Positions 28,926 to 38,779 of a stretch of DNA of 64,000 nt are shown piece after piece. The stretch covers positions 61,831-125,830 of the forward strand of contig JAQCKF010000008.1 of NCBI GenBank assembly GCA_027592275.1, read 5' to 3'. The notes below the pieces were generated by a model. That model was not told where the DNA came from. It saw only the letters and a program-made list of their open reading frames with translations, and searched no databases. Within the stretch, counting starts at the first letter, position 1, and each line of letters begins with the position of its first letter. The stretch comes from Pseudomonadota bacterium (GTDB lineage Bacteria > Pseudomonadota > Gammaproteobacteria > Pseudomonadales > Pseudohongiellaceae). A program made the translations under genes and the position numbers.

Positions 28926-31157
28926 ATGTTCTCGCTTGAAAAATCACTAATTTCGCAAGACTCCCGATTTCAACTGTTTGGACGTGCTGCCGGCGTGGCT
29001 CTGCTAGCGCTGCTTGCGCTAACGGTATCTGCGCAGCCACAAGGTGGCAATGGCGCTATAGAAGGCATTGTGCAAAGCAGCAATGGCAGCGAGGCGGGAG
29101 TTTGGGTAATTGCGGAGACGGATGACCTGCCGACGCACTTCATCAAAATAGTGGTTACGGACGACGAGGGTCGCTTTGTTCTGCCCGAACTGCCTGATGC
29201 CTTATATAAGGTGTGGGTGAGAGGTTACGGTCTGGTTGATTCCAAGCCGGTATCCCTGCGAGTAGGTGCCGACGTTACTCTGAATACGTTTATTGCAGGA
29301 TCTCCTGCCGAGGCCGCACAAGTCTATCCAGCAAACTATTGGTATTCCTTGCTCGAAGTGCCCGATGCCAGCGAGTTTCCAGGCACCGGAGATAACGGAA
29401 ACGGCATCTCCGAGGGCATGCGCAGCCAGGCGCAGTGGATCGACATGACGAAGCAGGGTTGTCAGCTGTGCCACCAACTCGGCAACAAGCTGACGCGCTC
29501 ACTTGATCATCTTGACCATCTTGGCTTCGAGACCAGTGTCGAGGCTTGGCATTACAGGACAGCAATTGGTATTCGTGGCCCGTTCATGAGCGCCTTTGCT
29601 GGTCGTTTCGGGCGTGAGCGCGGTATTCAAATGTACGCTGACTGGACCGACCGCATCGCAGCTGGCGAAGTGCCATCTGCTCCGGAGCGTCCTAGCGGTG
29701 TCGAGCGCAACGTGGTGCTTACTCTGTGGGATTGGGGCAACGAATCCTCATACATTCATGATGAGATTGTCACCGATAAGCGAGATGTATCGATGAACGC
29801 AGGAGGCAAGGTCTACGGAGTCGACGGCGGACATGGGACGCTGATCGAATTAGATACGCAAACCAATGAATACCGCACTATCGAAATTGCGGTAAAAGAT
29901 AATCCAGACAATCCGGCGGTGACGCGCTTCGCTCAACAATTTCCCGTTCCTTCGGTTTTCTATGAGGATGAAGCCCTGTGGCAAGGACCGGCAGATCCAC
30001 ACAACCCGATGATGGATGAATTAGGTCGAATCTGGATGACGACAAAAGTGCGCGGTGATGTATTGCCCCAGTGGTGTCAGCAAGGCTCGTCCAATAAATT
30101 CGCTCAATACTACCCAACACGAAGAAGCTCTAGGCAGGCCTCCTATTATGATCCGGCAACTGAGACTTTCGGTTTGATCGATACCTGCTTCGGCACTCAC
30201 CATTTGCAGTTTGCCGGCGATGAAGATCGAACACTGTATTTCAGCGGTGGTGGCGATGTGATGGGTTGGATAAATACCAAGCTCTTCGATCGCACGGGCG
30301 ATGAGCAGCTGTCTCAGGGTTGGTGTCCAATGGTAGTAGACACAAATGGCGATGGCCGCATTACCAAGCCGTGGAATCAACCAGTCGGTGCCCTGCGTAG
30401 CGTTGGCGAAGGCGGCGGCGGAGAAGTTCTTACAGACATCGATCCTACTCTGGACACGCGCATGAGCCCTGGCAGTTACGGCGTCATCGTCAACCAAGTT
30501 GACAATGTGGCATGGGGCGGTGGCACGGAGTTTCCCGGTCGTATTTACAGGTTCGACAAGGGGGGTAATCCGCCGGAAACATGTATTACGGAAGTGTATG
30601 AGTTGCCAGTCATCGATGGAGAAGTTGAAGGATTTGGTCCGCGTGGGATTGATGTCGACAAGAACGGCGTCGTCTGGACAGCGCTATCGGGTAGTAGTCA
30701 TTTGGCAAGCTTCGATCGCAGCAAGTGTGAGGTGATGAATGGTCCAACGGTTGTTGATTCTCAGCATTGTCAGGAGGGCTGGACTTTACATGAAGTGCCT
30801 GGTCCCACACTTAAAGGAACCGACGTCAAGGCAGACTTTCATTACTATAACTGGGTAGACAATTTTAATACGCTAGGGCTTGGTGAGAATTTGCCGATCG
30901 CTAATGGTTCAGGCTCCGATTCATTACAGGTTCTAAACCCGGAAACCGGCGAGTGGGTCATCATGCGAGTGCCTTACCCGCTTGGATTTTATTCTCGCGG
31001 GCTAGACGGTCGTATCGATGATCCTGATACAGGGTGGAAAGGCCGCGGCGTGTGGGCAAACTATGGAACCAACTTCAATTGGCACACGGAAGGTGGCAAG
31101 GGCACGACCAGCAAGATGGTCAAGTTTCAAGTTCGGCCCGAACCTCTAGCTCAATAG
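28926..31157 (+). CDS. Exported carboxypeptidase-regulatory-like / haem / Vgb-like propeller protein
   Basis: ATG at 28926 has GGAG upstream and gives a signal peptide ending LTVSAQ; the frame opening at 28836 adds 30 unlikely residues. The 743-residue product has a carboxypeptidase regulatory-like domain (about 42-122, GAIEGIVQSSNGSEAGVWVI), a haem-c motif CQLCH at 179-183, and a long Vgb-like propeller (GKVYGVDGGHGTLIELDTQT, NGVVWTALSGSSHLASFD). The combination of the beta-sandwich, one haem and the propeller suggests a periplasmic redox-linked binding protein. It opens the plus-strand unit that also holds NHL, amidohydrolase, PQQ dehydrogenase, cupin and FAH-family genes. Confidence 0.85.
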   Translation: MFSLEKSLISQDSRFQLFGRAAGVALLALLALTVSAQPQGGNGAIEGIVQSSNGSEAGVWVIAETDDLPTHFIKIVVTDDEGRFVLPELPDALYKVWVRGYGLVDSKPVSLRVGADVTLNTFIAGSPAEAAQVYPANYWYSLLEVPDASEFPGTGDNGNGISEGMRSQAQWIDMTKQGCQLCHQLGNKLTRSLDHLDHLGFETSVEAWHYRTAIGIRGPFMSAFAGRFGRERGIQMYADWTDRIAAGEVPSAPERPSGVERNVVLTLWDWGNESSYIHDEIVTDKRDVSMNAGGKVYGVDGGHGTLIELDTQTNEYRTIEIAVKDNPDNPAVTRFAQQFPVPSVFYEDEALWQGPADPHNPMMDELGRIWMTTKVRGDVLPQWCQQGSSNKFAQYYPTRRSSRQASYYDPATETFGLIDTCFGTHHLQFAGDEDRTLYFSGGGDVMGWINTKLFDRTGDEQLSQGWCPMVVDTNGDGRITKPWNQPVGALRSVGEGGGGEVLTDIDPTLDTRMSPGSYGVIVNQVDNVAWGGGTEFPGRIYRFDKGGNPPETCITEVYELPVIDGEVEGFGPRGIDVDKNGVVWTALSGSSHLASFDRSKCEVMNGPTVVDSQHCQEGWTLHEVPGPTLKGTDVKADFHYYNWVDNFNTLGLGENLPIANGSGSDSLQVLNPETGEWVIMRVPYPLGFYSRGLDGRIDDPDTGWKGRGVWANYGTNFNWHTEGGKGTTSKMVKFQVRPEPLAQ

Positions 31158-31291
31158 GCTTGAGATCGAGTCCCGAAGAAAGGGAATAGAATCGAGTTGG
31201 AATGCCGTCATGTGTTTTTAGTCGGTCACCAACTGATTGCAGTTTCCAAACCAGCAAGATAGCTGGCAATTGTTATTACGGAGATAGAACC

Positions 31292-32404
31292 ATGTCTAAA
31301 TCGGCTAGAAGAATAATTCTGATCGTATCATTACTGGGGCTGGTGCCGCTGTTTACCGCGACATCGCAGGCGCAGGTCGTTGAAGCTAGAGAGGCTGAGA
31401 CCGAAAAGTTAATCTCACTTTCTAAGCGTCCTACTTCTACTATGGATGGGCCGTATGAGATGGTTGAAGATTGGCCGACCTTACTTCCTGGTCAGGAATG
31501 GGGCGCAGCTATTGGGCTGATTCCAGATGACACCGGTGGGCTTTGGATGCTGTTTCGTTCCGAGCCACCTATCAATTACGTCAATGCTGAAGGACAGATC
31601 ACCAAGAGCTTCGGCGAAGGGATGATTGTTCAAGCGCATGGGTTCTGCATGGACAATGACGGAAACCTCTGGGCAGGAGACAGTGGCCCATTCAGGGATG
31701 ACCCGTCCACCACAGGTCGCGGGTTCCAGATGCACAAATTCAGCTCCGAGGGCGAGCATTTATTGAGTCTTGGACAGGCCGGTATATCGCAGGCAGGAAC
31801 AGAGACATTCATTGGTCCCACTGCGTGCGCATTAATGCCTGATGGAAATATTGTAATCGCCGACGGCCACTGGCCACGCCCTTCCAATGCTCAGCAGGAT
31901 GGTGACCGTTTGGTGGTTATAACGCCGGCGGGCGAGTTTGTCCGAGAAGTCGGAAAAATGGGAGCTGGCCCGGGCGAGTTTATGGGGCCCCATGCTCTAG
32001 CCTACGATGCTCAGGGTCGTCTCTATGTGGCAGATCGCTCCAACAACCGCGTTCAGATATTGGATGAGAACCTGGAGTTTGTAGATGACTGGAGACATTT
32101 TGGTCGACCCAGTGGTCTCACAGTTTTGAATGATGGCACGTTCGTCGTCGCTGACTCAGAATCTGGCGCACTTCTTGGGGGGCCGTCAATAGCTCCAGAA
32201 GGAGGAGGGCGCGTAGCACGAAACCCTGGCTCTCAAGTTGGCATTCGAATCGGGCAGACCAATGGCTCATTGCAATACTATATTCCCGGTACCCGACCAG
32301 AGGGCATGGCCGCGGACAATCTGGGGAATATTTTTGCCGGTCTTACCGGCGGCTGTGACGTGAGCCCCTCGGGCGGATGTTTGCAGAAATGGGTTAGAAA
32401 ATAA
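31292..32404 (+). CDS. Exported NHL-like six-bladed beta-propeller protein
   Basis: ATG at 31292, after CGGAG, gives a signal peptide ending TATSQAQ. The 370-residue mature part shows NHL-style repeats such as GPGEFMGPHALAYDAQGRLY, VADRSNNRVQILDENLEF and AHGFCMDNDGNLWAGDSGPF. Family members are often binding or lyase-like propellers; no catalytic residues can be named. The last repeat ends with a Cys pair (TGGCDVSPSGGCLQ). It lies between the haem-Vgb gene and the amidohydrolase on the same strand. Confidence 0.85.
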   Translation: MSKSARRIILIVSLLGLVPLFTATSQAQVVEAREAETEKLISLSKRPTSTMDGPYEMVEDWPTLLPGQEWGAAIGLIPDDTGGLWMLFRSEPPINYVNAEGQITKSFGEGMIVQAHGFCMDNDGNLWAGDSGPFRDDPSTTGRGFQMHKFSSEGEHLLSLGQAGISQAGTETFIGPTACALMPDGNIVIADGHWPRPSNAQQDGDRLVVITPAGEFVREVGKMGAGPGEFMGPHALAYDAQGRLYVADRSNNRVQILDENLEFVDDWRHFGRPSGLTVLNDGTFVVADSESGALLGGPSIAPEGGGRVARNPGSQVGIRIGQTNGSLQYYIPGTRPEGMAADNLGNIFAGLTGGCDVSPSGGCLQKWVRK

Positions 32405-32546
32405 CTTATTGCGGGGTTCGTAGAATAGAGTCCTAATAAAATGCAGTACGGCAATCTGGACTAAGATCATGCAGGCGCTCACTCGCGCTAAGACCTGCTC
32501 TCTTGGGATAATAAGCTGAGAAATCATCGGAGCCTTAAAAGAAGAA

Positions 32547-33917
32547 ATGAAAACTCCTCCATACACCTGTGCAATTCTCAGTCTGTTCTTAGCGGTTAGT
32601 CAGGCGGTTGCTCAATCGTCAGACGATACGGATTCTATTGAACAGGTATTCAACAATGTGCGCATCATCATCGGTGATGGCACAGTAATTGAGCGGGGGT
32701 CTGTGCTGATTCGCGGCGATACTATATTGGCTGTTGGGCCAATGTCAGGCGGCGATGTTTCTGACAACGCAGTTAGTCATGATCTTAGTGGGAAAACACT
32801 CATCCCCGCGCTCGTTAATACCCATGCCCATCTAGGTTGGGAAGCTTACGGCGATTGGGGGTCTAATTTATTTACCGAGGATAATCTCACTGATCATCTG
32901 TACCGTCACGCCTACTACGGTGTAGGTACGATCATATCCACGGGCAGCGATAAAGAGGACGTCGCTTCGCGAATAAAGCTGGAACAGTTGCGGGGCAACA
33001 TCGGAGGCGCGCGCTATCACCAATCGCCCGGCATGGGTTCTCCAGGCGGCGGACCCAATCCGCGTTTTACCGACGATCCCGATTACTGGGGGGTCAACCC
33101 GGTTGCCGATCCGGAGCAGGCGGTCAGAACAGTCAAAGAGCTAGCCGCAAACGGGTATGGAATCATCAAGATATGGGTGGACTCGAGAGACGAGCGTCGC
33201 GGTGCACAAGTAAAACTCGCACCGGAAATCTATACGGCGGTTCTGGAGACCGCTTCGAACTACGACATTCGAATCATCGCCCATGCCACCACGCTCGCGG
33301 ATCACAAGGCGCTAGTTAATCTAGGAAATAGGCGCTTTATTCATATGCCCTATGATAGGGATGTGGACGATGAGTACTTGGAAATGGTTCGGGAGAATAA
33401 TGTCTATATCGTTCCGACACTGGGTATGATTACCAAACGCGAGCCCTACTATATTCCAGCTTTTCAGGATCCCTTCTTCTACGATCAGGTACCCGCGTCG
33501 GTGCTTGAGTCGCTTGATGACAACTACAGCGCACCACCCGCTAATCAGAACGCAGAGTCGCAGCAGCGCTCAGCTATGCTGGCTAGAAATCTCGTAAAAT
33601 TGAAGGATCACATAATCCTTGGAACCGATGCGGGAGCGGTCGGTGATTATTTCGGCTACGCCGATCACGTTGAGCTGGAGCTATTCGTGCGCATGGGCAT
33701 GAGTCCAGCTGAAGCTATCGTGGCGTCGACTTCGCGCTCTGCTGAAGCATTCGGGCTAAATAGCGTAGGTAGCCTCAAGGCGGGGAAGGCAGCAGACTTC
33801 GTTATCCTCGATTCCAATCCGCTTGAAGATATTCGCAATACTAGGCAGATCTTTGATGTATATCTGCGCGGCGAAAGAGTAGACCGGGAAGCACTAAAAC
33901 AACAATGGGGTCAGTAA
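32547..33917 (+). CDS. Exported amidohydrolase (imidazolonepropionase-like family)
   Basis: The 456-residue protein has a signal peptide ending SQAVAQ. The metal site is intact: His93 and His95 in NTHAHLGW, a Lys in GIIKIWVDS, His in IIAHATTLADH and FIHMPYD, and Asp in ILGTDAGAVG. The family hydrolyses C-N or ester bonds of cyclic or peptide-like substrates. Export to the periplasm is seen in a subgroup of such enzymes. The PQQ dehydrogenase starts one base after its stop, so the two are cotranslated or at least cotranscribed. Confidence 0.92.
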   Translation: MKTPPYTCAILSLFLAVSQAVAQSSDDTDSIEQVFNNVRIIIGDGTVIERGSVLIRGDTILAVGPMSGGDVSDNAVSHDLSGKTLIPALVNTHAHLGWEAYGDWGSNLFTEDNLTDHLYRHAYYGVGTIISTGSDKEDVASRIKLEQLRGNIGGARYHQSPGMGSPGGGPNPRFTDDPDYWGVNPVADPEQAVRTVKELAANGYGIIKIWVDSRDERRGAQVKLAPEIYTAVLETASNYDIRIIAHATTLADHKALVNLGNRRFIHMPYDRDVDDEYLEMVRENNVYIVPTLGMITKREPYYIPAFQDPFFYDQVPASVLESLDDNYSAPPANQNAESQQRSAMLARNLVKLKDHIILGTDAGAVGDYFGYADHVELELFVRMGMSPAEAIVASTSRSAEAFGLNSVGSLKAGKAADFVILDSNPLEDIRNTRQIFDVYLRGERVDREALKQQWGQ

Positions 33918-33918
33918 G

Positions 33919-35889
33919 ATGAATAGTTCACGTCACAATCGTCATAGGGGATTAAGAAGTACGCTAGGCGCATTAATTTTCCCTATCTCTTTGATTGCTT
34001 TCGGGCAGGATGGCAGCGGCAACGGAGAATGGCCCAGCTATGCTGCCGATTCCGGCTCTACCAAGTACACCAGCCTTAGCCAGATAGACGAAACTAATTT
34101 CACTGATCTAGAAGTCGCCTGGCGCTGGCAATCCATCGACGGCGAGTTGGACTTTGAGGCCCTGTTGGGTCCCGATGCAGAAGTAGGATTTGGTCGACTT
34201 CAGGCGACACCACTTATGATTGATGGGGTGTTGTATTTGCTGACTGCCCTAAACCAGGCAGTTGCCCTGGATGCGGTTAGTGGTGAAGAGCTATGGCGCT
34301 ACGACCCCCAGGTTTATATGTCAGGTGTTTCAAACAGCCCGCTTGGTTTCCACCACCGGGGAGTAGCCTGGTGGAGTGACGGTGATGAGTCACGAGTGCT
34401 AATGACAACCAATGACGGTTTTATCATTTCTTTGAATGCGCAAACGGGTGAACTGGACACGAACTTCGCTGGCGGTCGCATCGATATGACCAATGATATT
34501 CCGCGAGCTGAGCGAGATGTGCTCGACTACACGGGGGCGCAGCCCCTAGGCGGAGTGTCGCCGCCTACTGTTGTGGGAGATGTATTGGTAGTACAACACA
34601 TCACCTCAAATCGTCCTCGCTTCAAGGAACGTCCTCCCACATGGGTGCGTGGTTACAACATCCGTACCGGTGAGTTGATCTGGACTTTCCATACCATCCC
34701 GCAGGGGGGGGAATTTGGCGTAGAGACTTGGCAGGAAGAATCGTGGCGCTACACCGGTAATGGTGGTGTATGGACACAGATGAGTGCGGATCTTGAATTG
34801 GGCTACGTCTATCTGCCAACCGAAGCATCGACGAATGATTTCTACGGTGGCCACCGGCCCGGCGACAACCTATTCACACAAAGTTTGGTAGCTCTGGATG
34901 CCAGCACTGGGGATCGAGTCTGGCATTTTCAGATGGTTCACCATGGCCTGTGGGACTACGATACGCCAGCGGCTCCCAACCTGATCGATATCACTGTCGA
35001 TGGGAGAGAGATCAAGGCAATAGCACAGGTAACCAAACAGGGATTTACCTACGTATTCGATCGCGCTACAGGTGTTCCTGTGTGGCCCATTATCGAACGC
35101 GCAGTACCTGCGGGCATCCTTCCGGGGGAGCGAGCCTCCCCAACTCAACCCTTTCCAACCAAGCCGCCGGCGTTTGCTCTGCAAGGGCTCACCGAGGATG
35201 ACCTTATCGATTTCACCCCCGAGCTTCGCGCAGAGGCAGTAGAACAATTGGAAAATTTCACCTACGGGCCTCTGTTCACTCCGCCCAGCCTGCCAGAGGG
35301 CAACAAGCGTGGAACGATATTAATGCCTGGTGCAGGTGGTGGCGCCAACTGGACTGGAGCGGGTATCGACCCTGAATCCGGAGTGATGTTTGTTCCCTCC
35401 AGAGATAGTGCGACAGTGCCACGTATGGGAACCCTGGATGGGGATGAGTCAAACTTCAATTATTTTCGATTGAACTTTTTGGGTGTAGCGGGACCGCGAG
35501 GCCTGCCACTATTGAAGCCACCCTATGCCACAATTACTGCATTCGACATGAATAGTGGAGAAATACTGTGGCGAGTTCCAAACGGAGCCGGTTCGGCGCA
35601 AGTTGAAAACAACCCGGCATTAGAAGGCATCGACCTTCCTCCACTTGGTGGTGGCGGGCGTCATGCAGTACTCGTTACTTCGAGCTTACTAATTCATGGA
35701 CAAAATGCTGGCTATGGTCCTTTGCTAGTTGCTCGCAACAAAGAAACTGGCGCAGAGATGGCGACAATTGAAATTCCAGCCAATCCAAGTGGCGCACCCA
35801 TGAGTTACTCTGTTGATGGTCGACAATATATTGCGATTAGTGTTGGCAGTACGCCGGTGCCGGAACTTGTTGTTTATGCATTGCCGTGA
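33919..35889 (+). CDS. Exported PQQ-dependent dehydrogenase 2
   Basis: The 656-residue product has a signal peptide (to about residue 34) and a quinoprotein propeller starting GEWPSYAADSGSTKYTSLSQ. The active-site segment reads VHHGLWDYDTPAAP: the two Asp residues of D-Y-D are kept, but the usual Asp of HHD is Gly. Docking repeats such as ALDASTGDRVWHFQ and AFDMNSGEILWRVP are present; no haem is fused. It lies in the unit with the amidohydrolase and cupin genes, so its substrate may be produced by that hydrolase (inference). Confidence 0.93.
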   Translation: MNSSRHNRHRGLRSTLGALIFPISLIAFGQDGSGNGEWPSYAADSGSTKYTSLSQIDETNFTDLEVAWRWQSIDGELDFEALLGPDAEVGFGRLQATPLMIDGVLYLLTALNQAVALDAVSGEELWRYDPQVYMSGVSNSPLGFHHRGVAWWSDGDESRVLMTTNDGFIISLNAQTGELDTNFAGGRIDMTNDIPRAERDVLDYTGAQPLGGVSPPTVVGDVLVVQHITSNRPRFKERPPTWVRGYNIRTGELIWTFHTIPQGGEFGVETWQEESWRYTGNGGVWTQMSADLELGYVYLPTEASTNDFYGGHRPGDNLFTQSLVALDASTGDRVWHFQMVHHGLWDYDTPAAPNLIDITVDGREIKAIAQVTKQGFTYVFDRATGVPVWPIIERAVPAGILPGERASPTQPFPTKPPAFALQGLTEDDLIDFTPELRAEAVEQLENFTYGPLFTPPSLPEGNKRGTILMPGAGGGANWTGAGIDPESGVMFVPSRDSATVPRMGTLDGDESNFNYFRLNFLGVAGPRGLPLLKPPYATITAFDMNSGEILWRVPNGAGSAQVENNPALEGIDLPPLGGGGRHAVLVTSSLLIHGQNAGYGPLLVARNKETGAEMATIEIPANPSGAPMSYSVDGRQYIAISVGSTPVPELVVYALP

Positions 35890-36076
35890 TCGTTTAAACA
35901 TTCTTCAATAGCAAGCGATGTCTAGTAGGTAGCTGATGTCGCCCCTTTTAAATTCTTAAACACCTGTCTGTGCGCTCTTTTTATTTCGTATTGAGAGGCT
36001 GGCTTGGGATTAATGTCTGAGCTAAGCTGAAACGGTTCGATACGAATCTTGATCAAATAAAAACAAGGAGCTTTTC

Positions 36077-36715
36077 ATGAGCACTTTTACTAAATCACTG
36101 CTCGCTGTCCAGATTGGGCTAGTTGGCGCAATCGCAGTGGCACAGGATGACGAATCTTACGCTACTTACATAACCGAAGAGCAATGGCAGATGGTGAACG
36201 AACTTCCTGGAGTAGATCGCCAAATTGTCAGCCGCAACATCGGCAAGTTAAATCTCTCTGTGGGAATTATCCATCGAGGACCAGTTGAGCGGGCGAGTGG
36301 TCAGTCTACACCTAACCCAGATCGTCCCTGCGGTGTAACAAGCAGCAATCGCAACAGTAGTGCGCGCGGCATCATGCACTACGATCAGACAGAAACGTAT
36401 TATATCGCCTCGGGTTCTGGCACCTTGGTCACTGGTGGCACTATCCTCAACGGCAATGGATTCGCGCCTGATAGCAATGTCACTACTGTCCTAAATGGCC
36501 CGTCATGCAGTGGTGTGATCGTTGGAGATTGGATAGCCAAGCATGTCAAAGAGGGCGACATTATCATTATCCCGGCTGGCACTCCCCATGGTTGGTTAGA
36601 AGTGCCTGTGCATGTTGATTACCTGTCGGTGCGTCCAGATCCAGACCGCGTTCTCTCCGATAACTATATAAATCCAGCATTGGGTGATGAGTTTAAAATA
36701 AAGACGGAAGAATAG
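36077..36715 (+). CDS. Exported cupin-domain protein
   Basis: AAGGAG precedes ATG at 36077. The 212-residue product has a signal peptide ending AIAVAQ. The cupin fold is seen from MHYDQTETYYIASGSGTLVT and, after a 40-residue insertion, IIIPAGTPHGWLEVPVHVDY. His in MHYDQTE and GTPHGW and the Glu of TETYY would bind a metal. Small cupins can be isomerases, dioxygenases or decarboxylases, so the reaction is open. It follows PQQ dehydrogenase 2 by 187 bases. Confidence 0.85.
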   Translation: MSTFTKSLLAVQIGLVGAIAVAQDDESYATYITEEQWQMVNELPGVDRQIVSRNIGKLNLSVGIIHRGPVERASGQSTPNPDRPCGVTSSNRNSSARGIMHYDQTETYYIASGSGTLVTGGTILNGNGFAPDSNVTTVLNGPSCSGVIVGDWIAKHVKEGDIIIIPAGTPHGWLEVPVHVDYLSVRPDPDRVLSDNYINPALGDEFKIKTEE

Positions 36716-36716
36716 G

Positions 36717-36741
36717 GCTTATCCCGAATCGACGGATAAGC
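36717..36741. other. Hairpin after the cupin gene
   Basis: GCTTATCC and GGATAAGC form a perfect 8-bp stem around a nine-base loop directly after the cupin stop. There is no T run, so it may be a processing or attenuating hairpin rather than a full terminator. Confidence 0.5.
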
Positions 36742-36901
36742 GGACTGGTTCCTCATTTTGCCGCTTCGAACAGCACTCAAAATGCTGGACAAGAGGCCAT
36801 AGGTGAGGATACCTTCTGTTCGTCTTATATGCAGGTGAGATGTCTGCTACTTATGTACAAAAACCTGTCCAATTACTTAGTGCCCAGCACGGGAGAGAAA
36901 A

Positions 36902-38062
36902 ATGAAAAGAAAGTCCCTACTTGCCCTGACGCTCACAGCAGCGCTTGCGTTTTTTGCCAGCTCAGCCAGCGTCTTCGCCCAAGATCTAGAATCGGTTATG
37001 CCGTTTAAGGTTGGAACATTTGCCATCGATGGCATACCAACAGTTGGCCTAGTTGTGCAGAACGACGAGTTGATCGTCGATCTTGCAGCCGCTAACCGAG
37101 CGTTGGAGCTTATCCCCCGTTACGCCGCGTTAACTATACCCAGCGATCTGATCGGAGTGATCTCACAATACGAATACGGCCTTAAGTATCGAGTCTACGA
37201 AATCGTAAACCATCTCGTGGCTGAGGATTTGTTGAATGGTTCCCTGCCACACTATGTACACCCAGTTGCTTCTGTGGACATCATGGCGCCGCTTCAATAT
37301 CCGAGCAAACTCATGAATGCGGCTGTTAACTTCTACACTCACGCCTGCGAAGGCTGCAACGACGATGAGCAAGCAGCTCAGACTCTTAATCGCCAAGTGA
37401 ACCGCGGCGTTCCCTATCTGTTCCTGAAGCCTACACGCGGCGCAATCATCGGTGACGGTGATGACATTCTCATGCCTTTCGGCCGTGACCGCATAGAGTG
37501 GGAAGTCGAGATGGCTATCGTGTTTGGCCGTTCAGGCAAGTACATCTCAGCAGACCGCGCCTACGATCATGTATTTGGTTACATGGTAGCGATGGATATC
37601 TCTGATCGCGGTGGTCGTCCACCTGGTGGCTACGGCTCCGGTTCGGATTGGTTTGTTGGCAAAGGGCACGATACGTTTGCGCCACATGGTCCTTGGATCG
37701 TGCCAAAGGAATTTTACGGTGATCCTATGGAGCGCCTACATCAGACTCTGGTTATCGACGGCGTGACCGTCCAAGAAGCTCGAGCTGGAGACATGATTCA
37801 CAACATTCCTGAGCTGATCGAGTATGCTTCCTCGCTGATTACGATCTTCCCAGGCGATGTTATGCAGAGTGGAACCTCTGGCGGAACGGGAGCGGGCCGA
37901 GTTGAGCGCGCGACGGGCTCCGGCTATCTTGTTGATGGAGAGTCTATTGAGGCCAGCATCGAGGGCATCGGTACGCTGCACCACACGGTTAGAATTGAGA
38001 GAAGTGTTCCTGATGACTTGTCTGGTTCACAGTTGCCACCGGTTAGCTCTTATAGAAACTAG
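36902..38062 (+). CDS. Exported fumarylacetoacetate hydrolase-family protein
   Basis: The 386-residue product begins with a clear Sec signal ending SASVFAQ. The FAH domain is complete, with metal ligands in EWEVEMAIVFGRSGKYIS and MDISDRGG, the catalytic-loop region VNFYTHACEG, and the late SGTSGGTGAG motif in the place of TGT-P-G-V-G. Family members hydrolyse C-C bonds of acylpyruvates or isomerise aromatic-cleavage products and are normally cytoplasmic. Export is unusual and fits the other exported catabolic enzymes upstream. GGGAGAG precedes the ATG. A strong terminator follows. Confidence 0.92.
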   Translation: MKRKSLLALTLTAALAFFASSASVFAQDLESVMPFKVGTFAIDGIPTVGLVVQNDELIVDLAAANRALELIPRYAALTIPSDLIGVISQYEYGLKYRVYEIVNHLVAEDLLNGSLPHYVHPVASVDIMAPLQYPSKLMNAAVNFYTHACEGCNDDEQAAQTLNRQVNRGVPYLFLKPTRGAIIGDGDDILMPFGRDRIEWEVEMAIVFGRSGKYISADRAYDHVFGYMVAMDISDRGGRPPGGYGSGSDWFVGKGHDTFAPHGPWIVPKEFYGDPMERLHQTLVIDGVTVQEARAGDMIHNIPELIEYASSLITIFPGDVMQSGTSGGTGAGRVERATGSGYLVDGESIEASIEGIGTLHHTVRIERSVPDDLSGSQLPPVSSYRN

Positions 38063-38106
38063 CTAGTAGTAACTTAAGCGCTGTTAAGTGCTTAGAATAC
38101 AAAGAA

Positions 38107-38150
38107 GGGGCGGAATTCATTTGCAAAAATGAAGCCGCCTTTTTTTTTGG
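38107..38150 (+). terminator. Rho-independent terminator after the FAH-family gene
   Basis: GGCGG/CCGCC and the inner TTCATTT/AAATGAA pair in one long stem with a small internal bulge, followed by nine T. It closes the plus-strand unit that begins at 28926. Confidence 0.85.
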
Positions 38151-38338
38151 CAATTATTCTACAGACGAAGAAAGCTTGATTCGATGAGCGCAGTGTACAA
38201 GACGTTCTATAGAGGTGGCGTAGTTAAATTGCGTATCCGTACTTGCAGCGCCTTAGCCTTCGGTTCTAGTTCCGCTATACGCTCAAAATAGGAAAGTAAG
38301 CCAGCTTTGGTATCTGGTACTGGTATCTCCTGTTCACG

Positions 38339-38686
38339 TTGAAGCGTTGTTGCTTCATTTTATTTCGCAACGATTTAACAGAAAATAGGGCTCAGTCGAT
38401 TCAAGTATTGGTATTGAACGCAGACGGCCATCAGGTGATGGCGGGTTCCGAAGTGCGTGTGTTTAGAGCCGGTAGCGACGAGTTGTTGGGCACGCGGTTA
38501 GTGGACACAGGTAGTGGTTACAATTCCCAGAATTCGAAACCGGTGCATGTGGCGACTCTGGGTGCTGAATCAGTAGACATTGAAGTGACAACGATGTCGT
38601 TAGATGGGCGAAAACTAACTTACTTTCGCTCAGTTGACGTTAGCGGTCTTTCCAACAAACCGTTTCAGGCGAGAATTCTGCCCTAG
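38339..38686 (+). pseudogene. C-terminal remnant of a VCBS/UnbV-ASPIC protein
   Basis: The frame encodes only the last domain of ASPIC/UnbV-type FG-GAP proteins, with VMAGSEVRVFRAGSDELLGT, VDTGSGYNSQNSKPVHVATL and VDIEVTTMSLDGRKL. In intact proteins this domain ends a chain of 500 or more residues with VCBS repeats. Here the upstream frame closes at a stop near 38300, no signal or ribosome site is seen, and the first 17 residues look unrelated. The rest of the gene has been lost. A plus-strand TTG at 38339 is the only formal start. Confidence 0.65.
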
Positions 38687-38720
38687 AATAGCAATTGTGC
38701 TGTTCTCGATGTAAAGAAAG

Positions 38721-38752
38721 CGGCGGCCACACAGGGATCACGTAAGCCGCCG
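38721..38752. other. GC-rich hairpin between converging genes
   Basis: CGGCGG and CCGCCG form a 6-bp stem with a 20-base loop, between the end of the UnbV remnant and the end of the peroxiredoxin gene. It has no long T run; a weak convergent terminator is possible. Confidence 0.4.
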
Positions 38753-38779
38753 TAGAAGTGAGTAGTGCTGGCTAGGTTT

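Noticed and set aside
38213..38382. Minus-strand open frame reading ...LLSYFERIAELEPKAKALQV...
   Set aside because: It looks protein-like but has no start codon after the upstream stop and no ribosome site, and overlaps the UnbV remnant.
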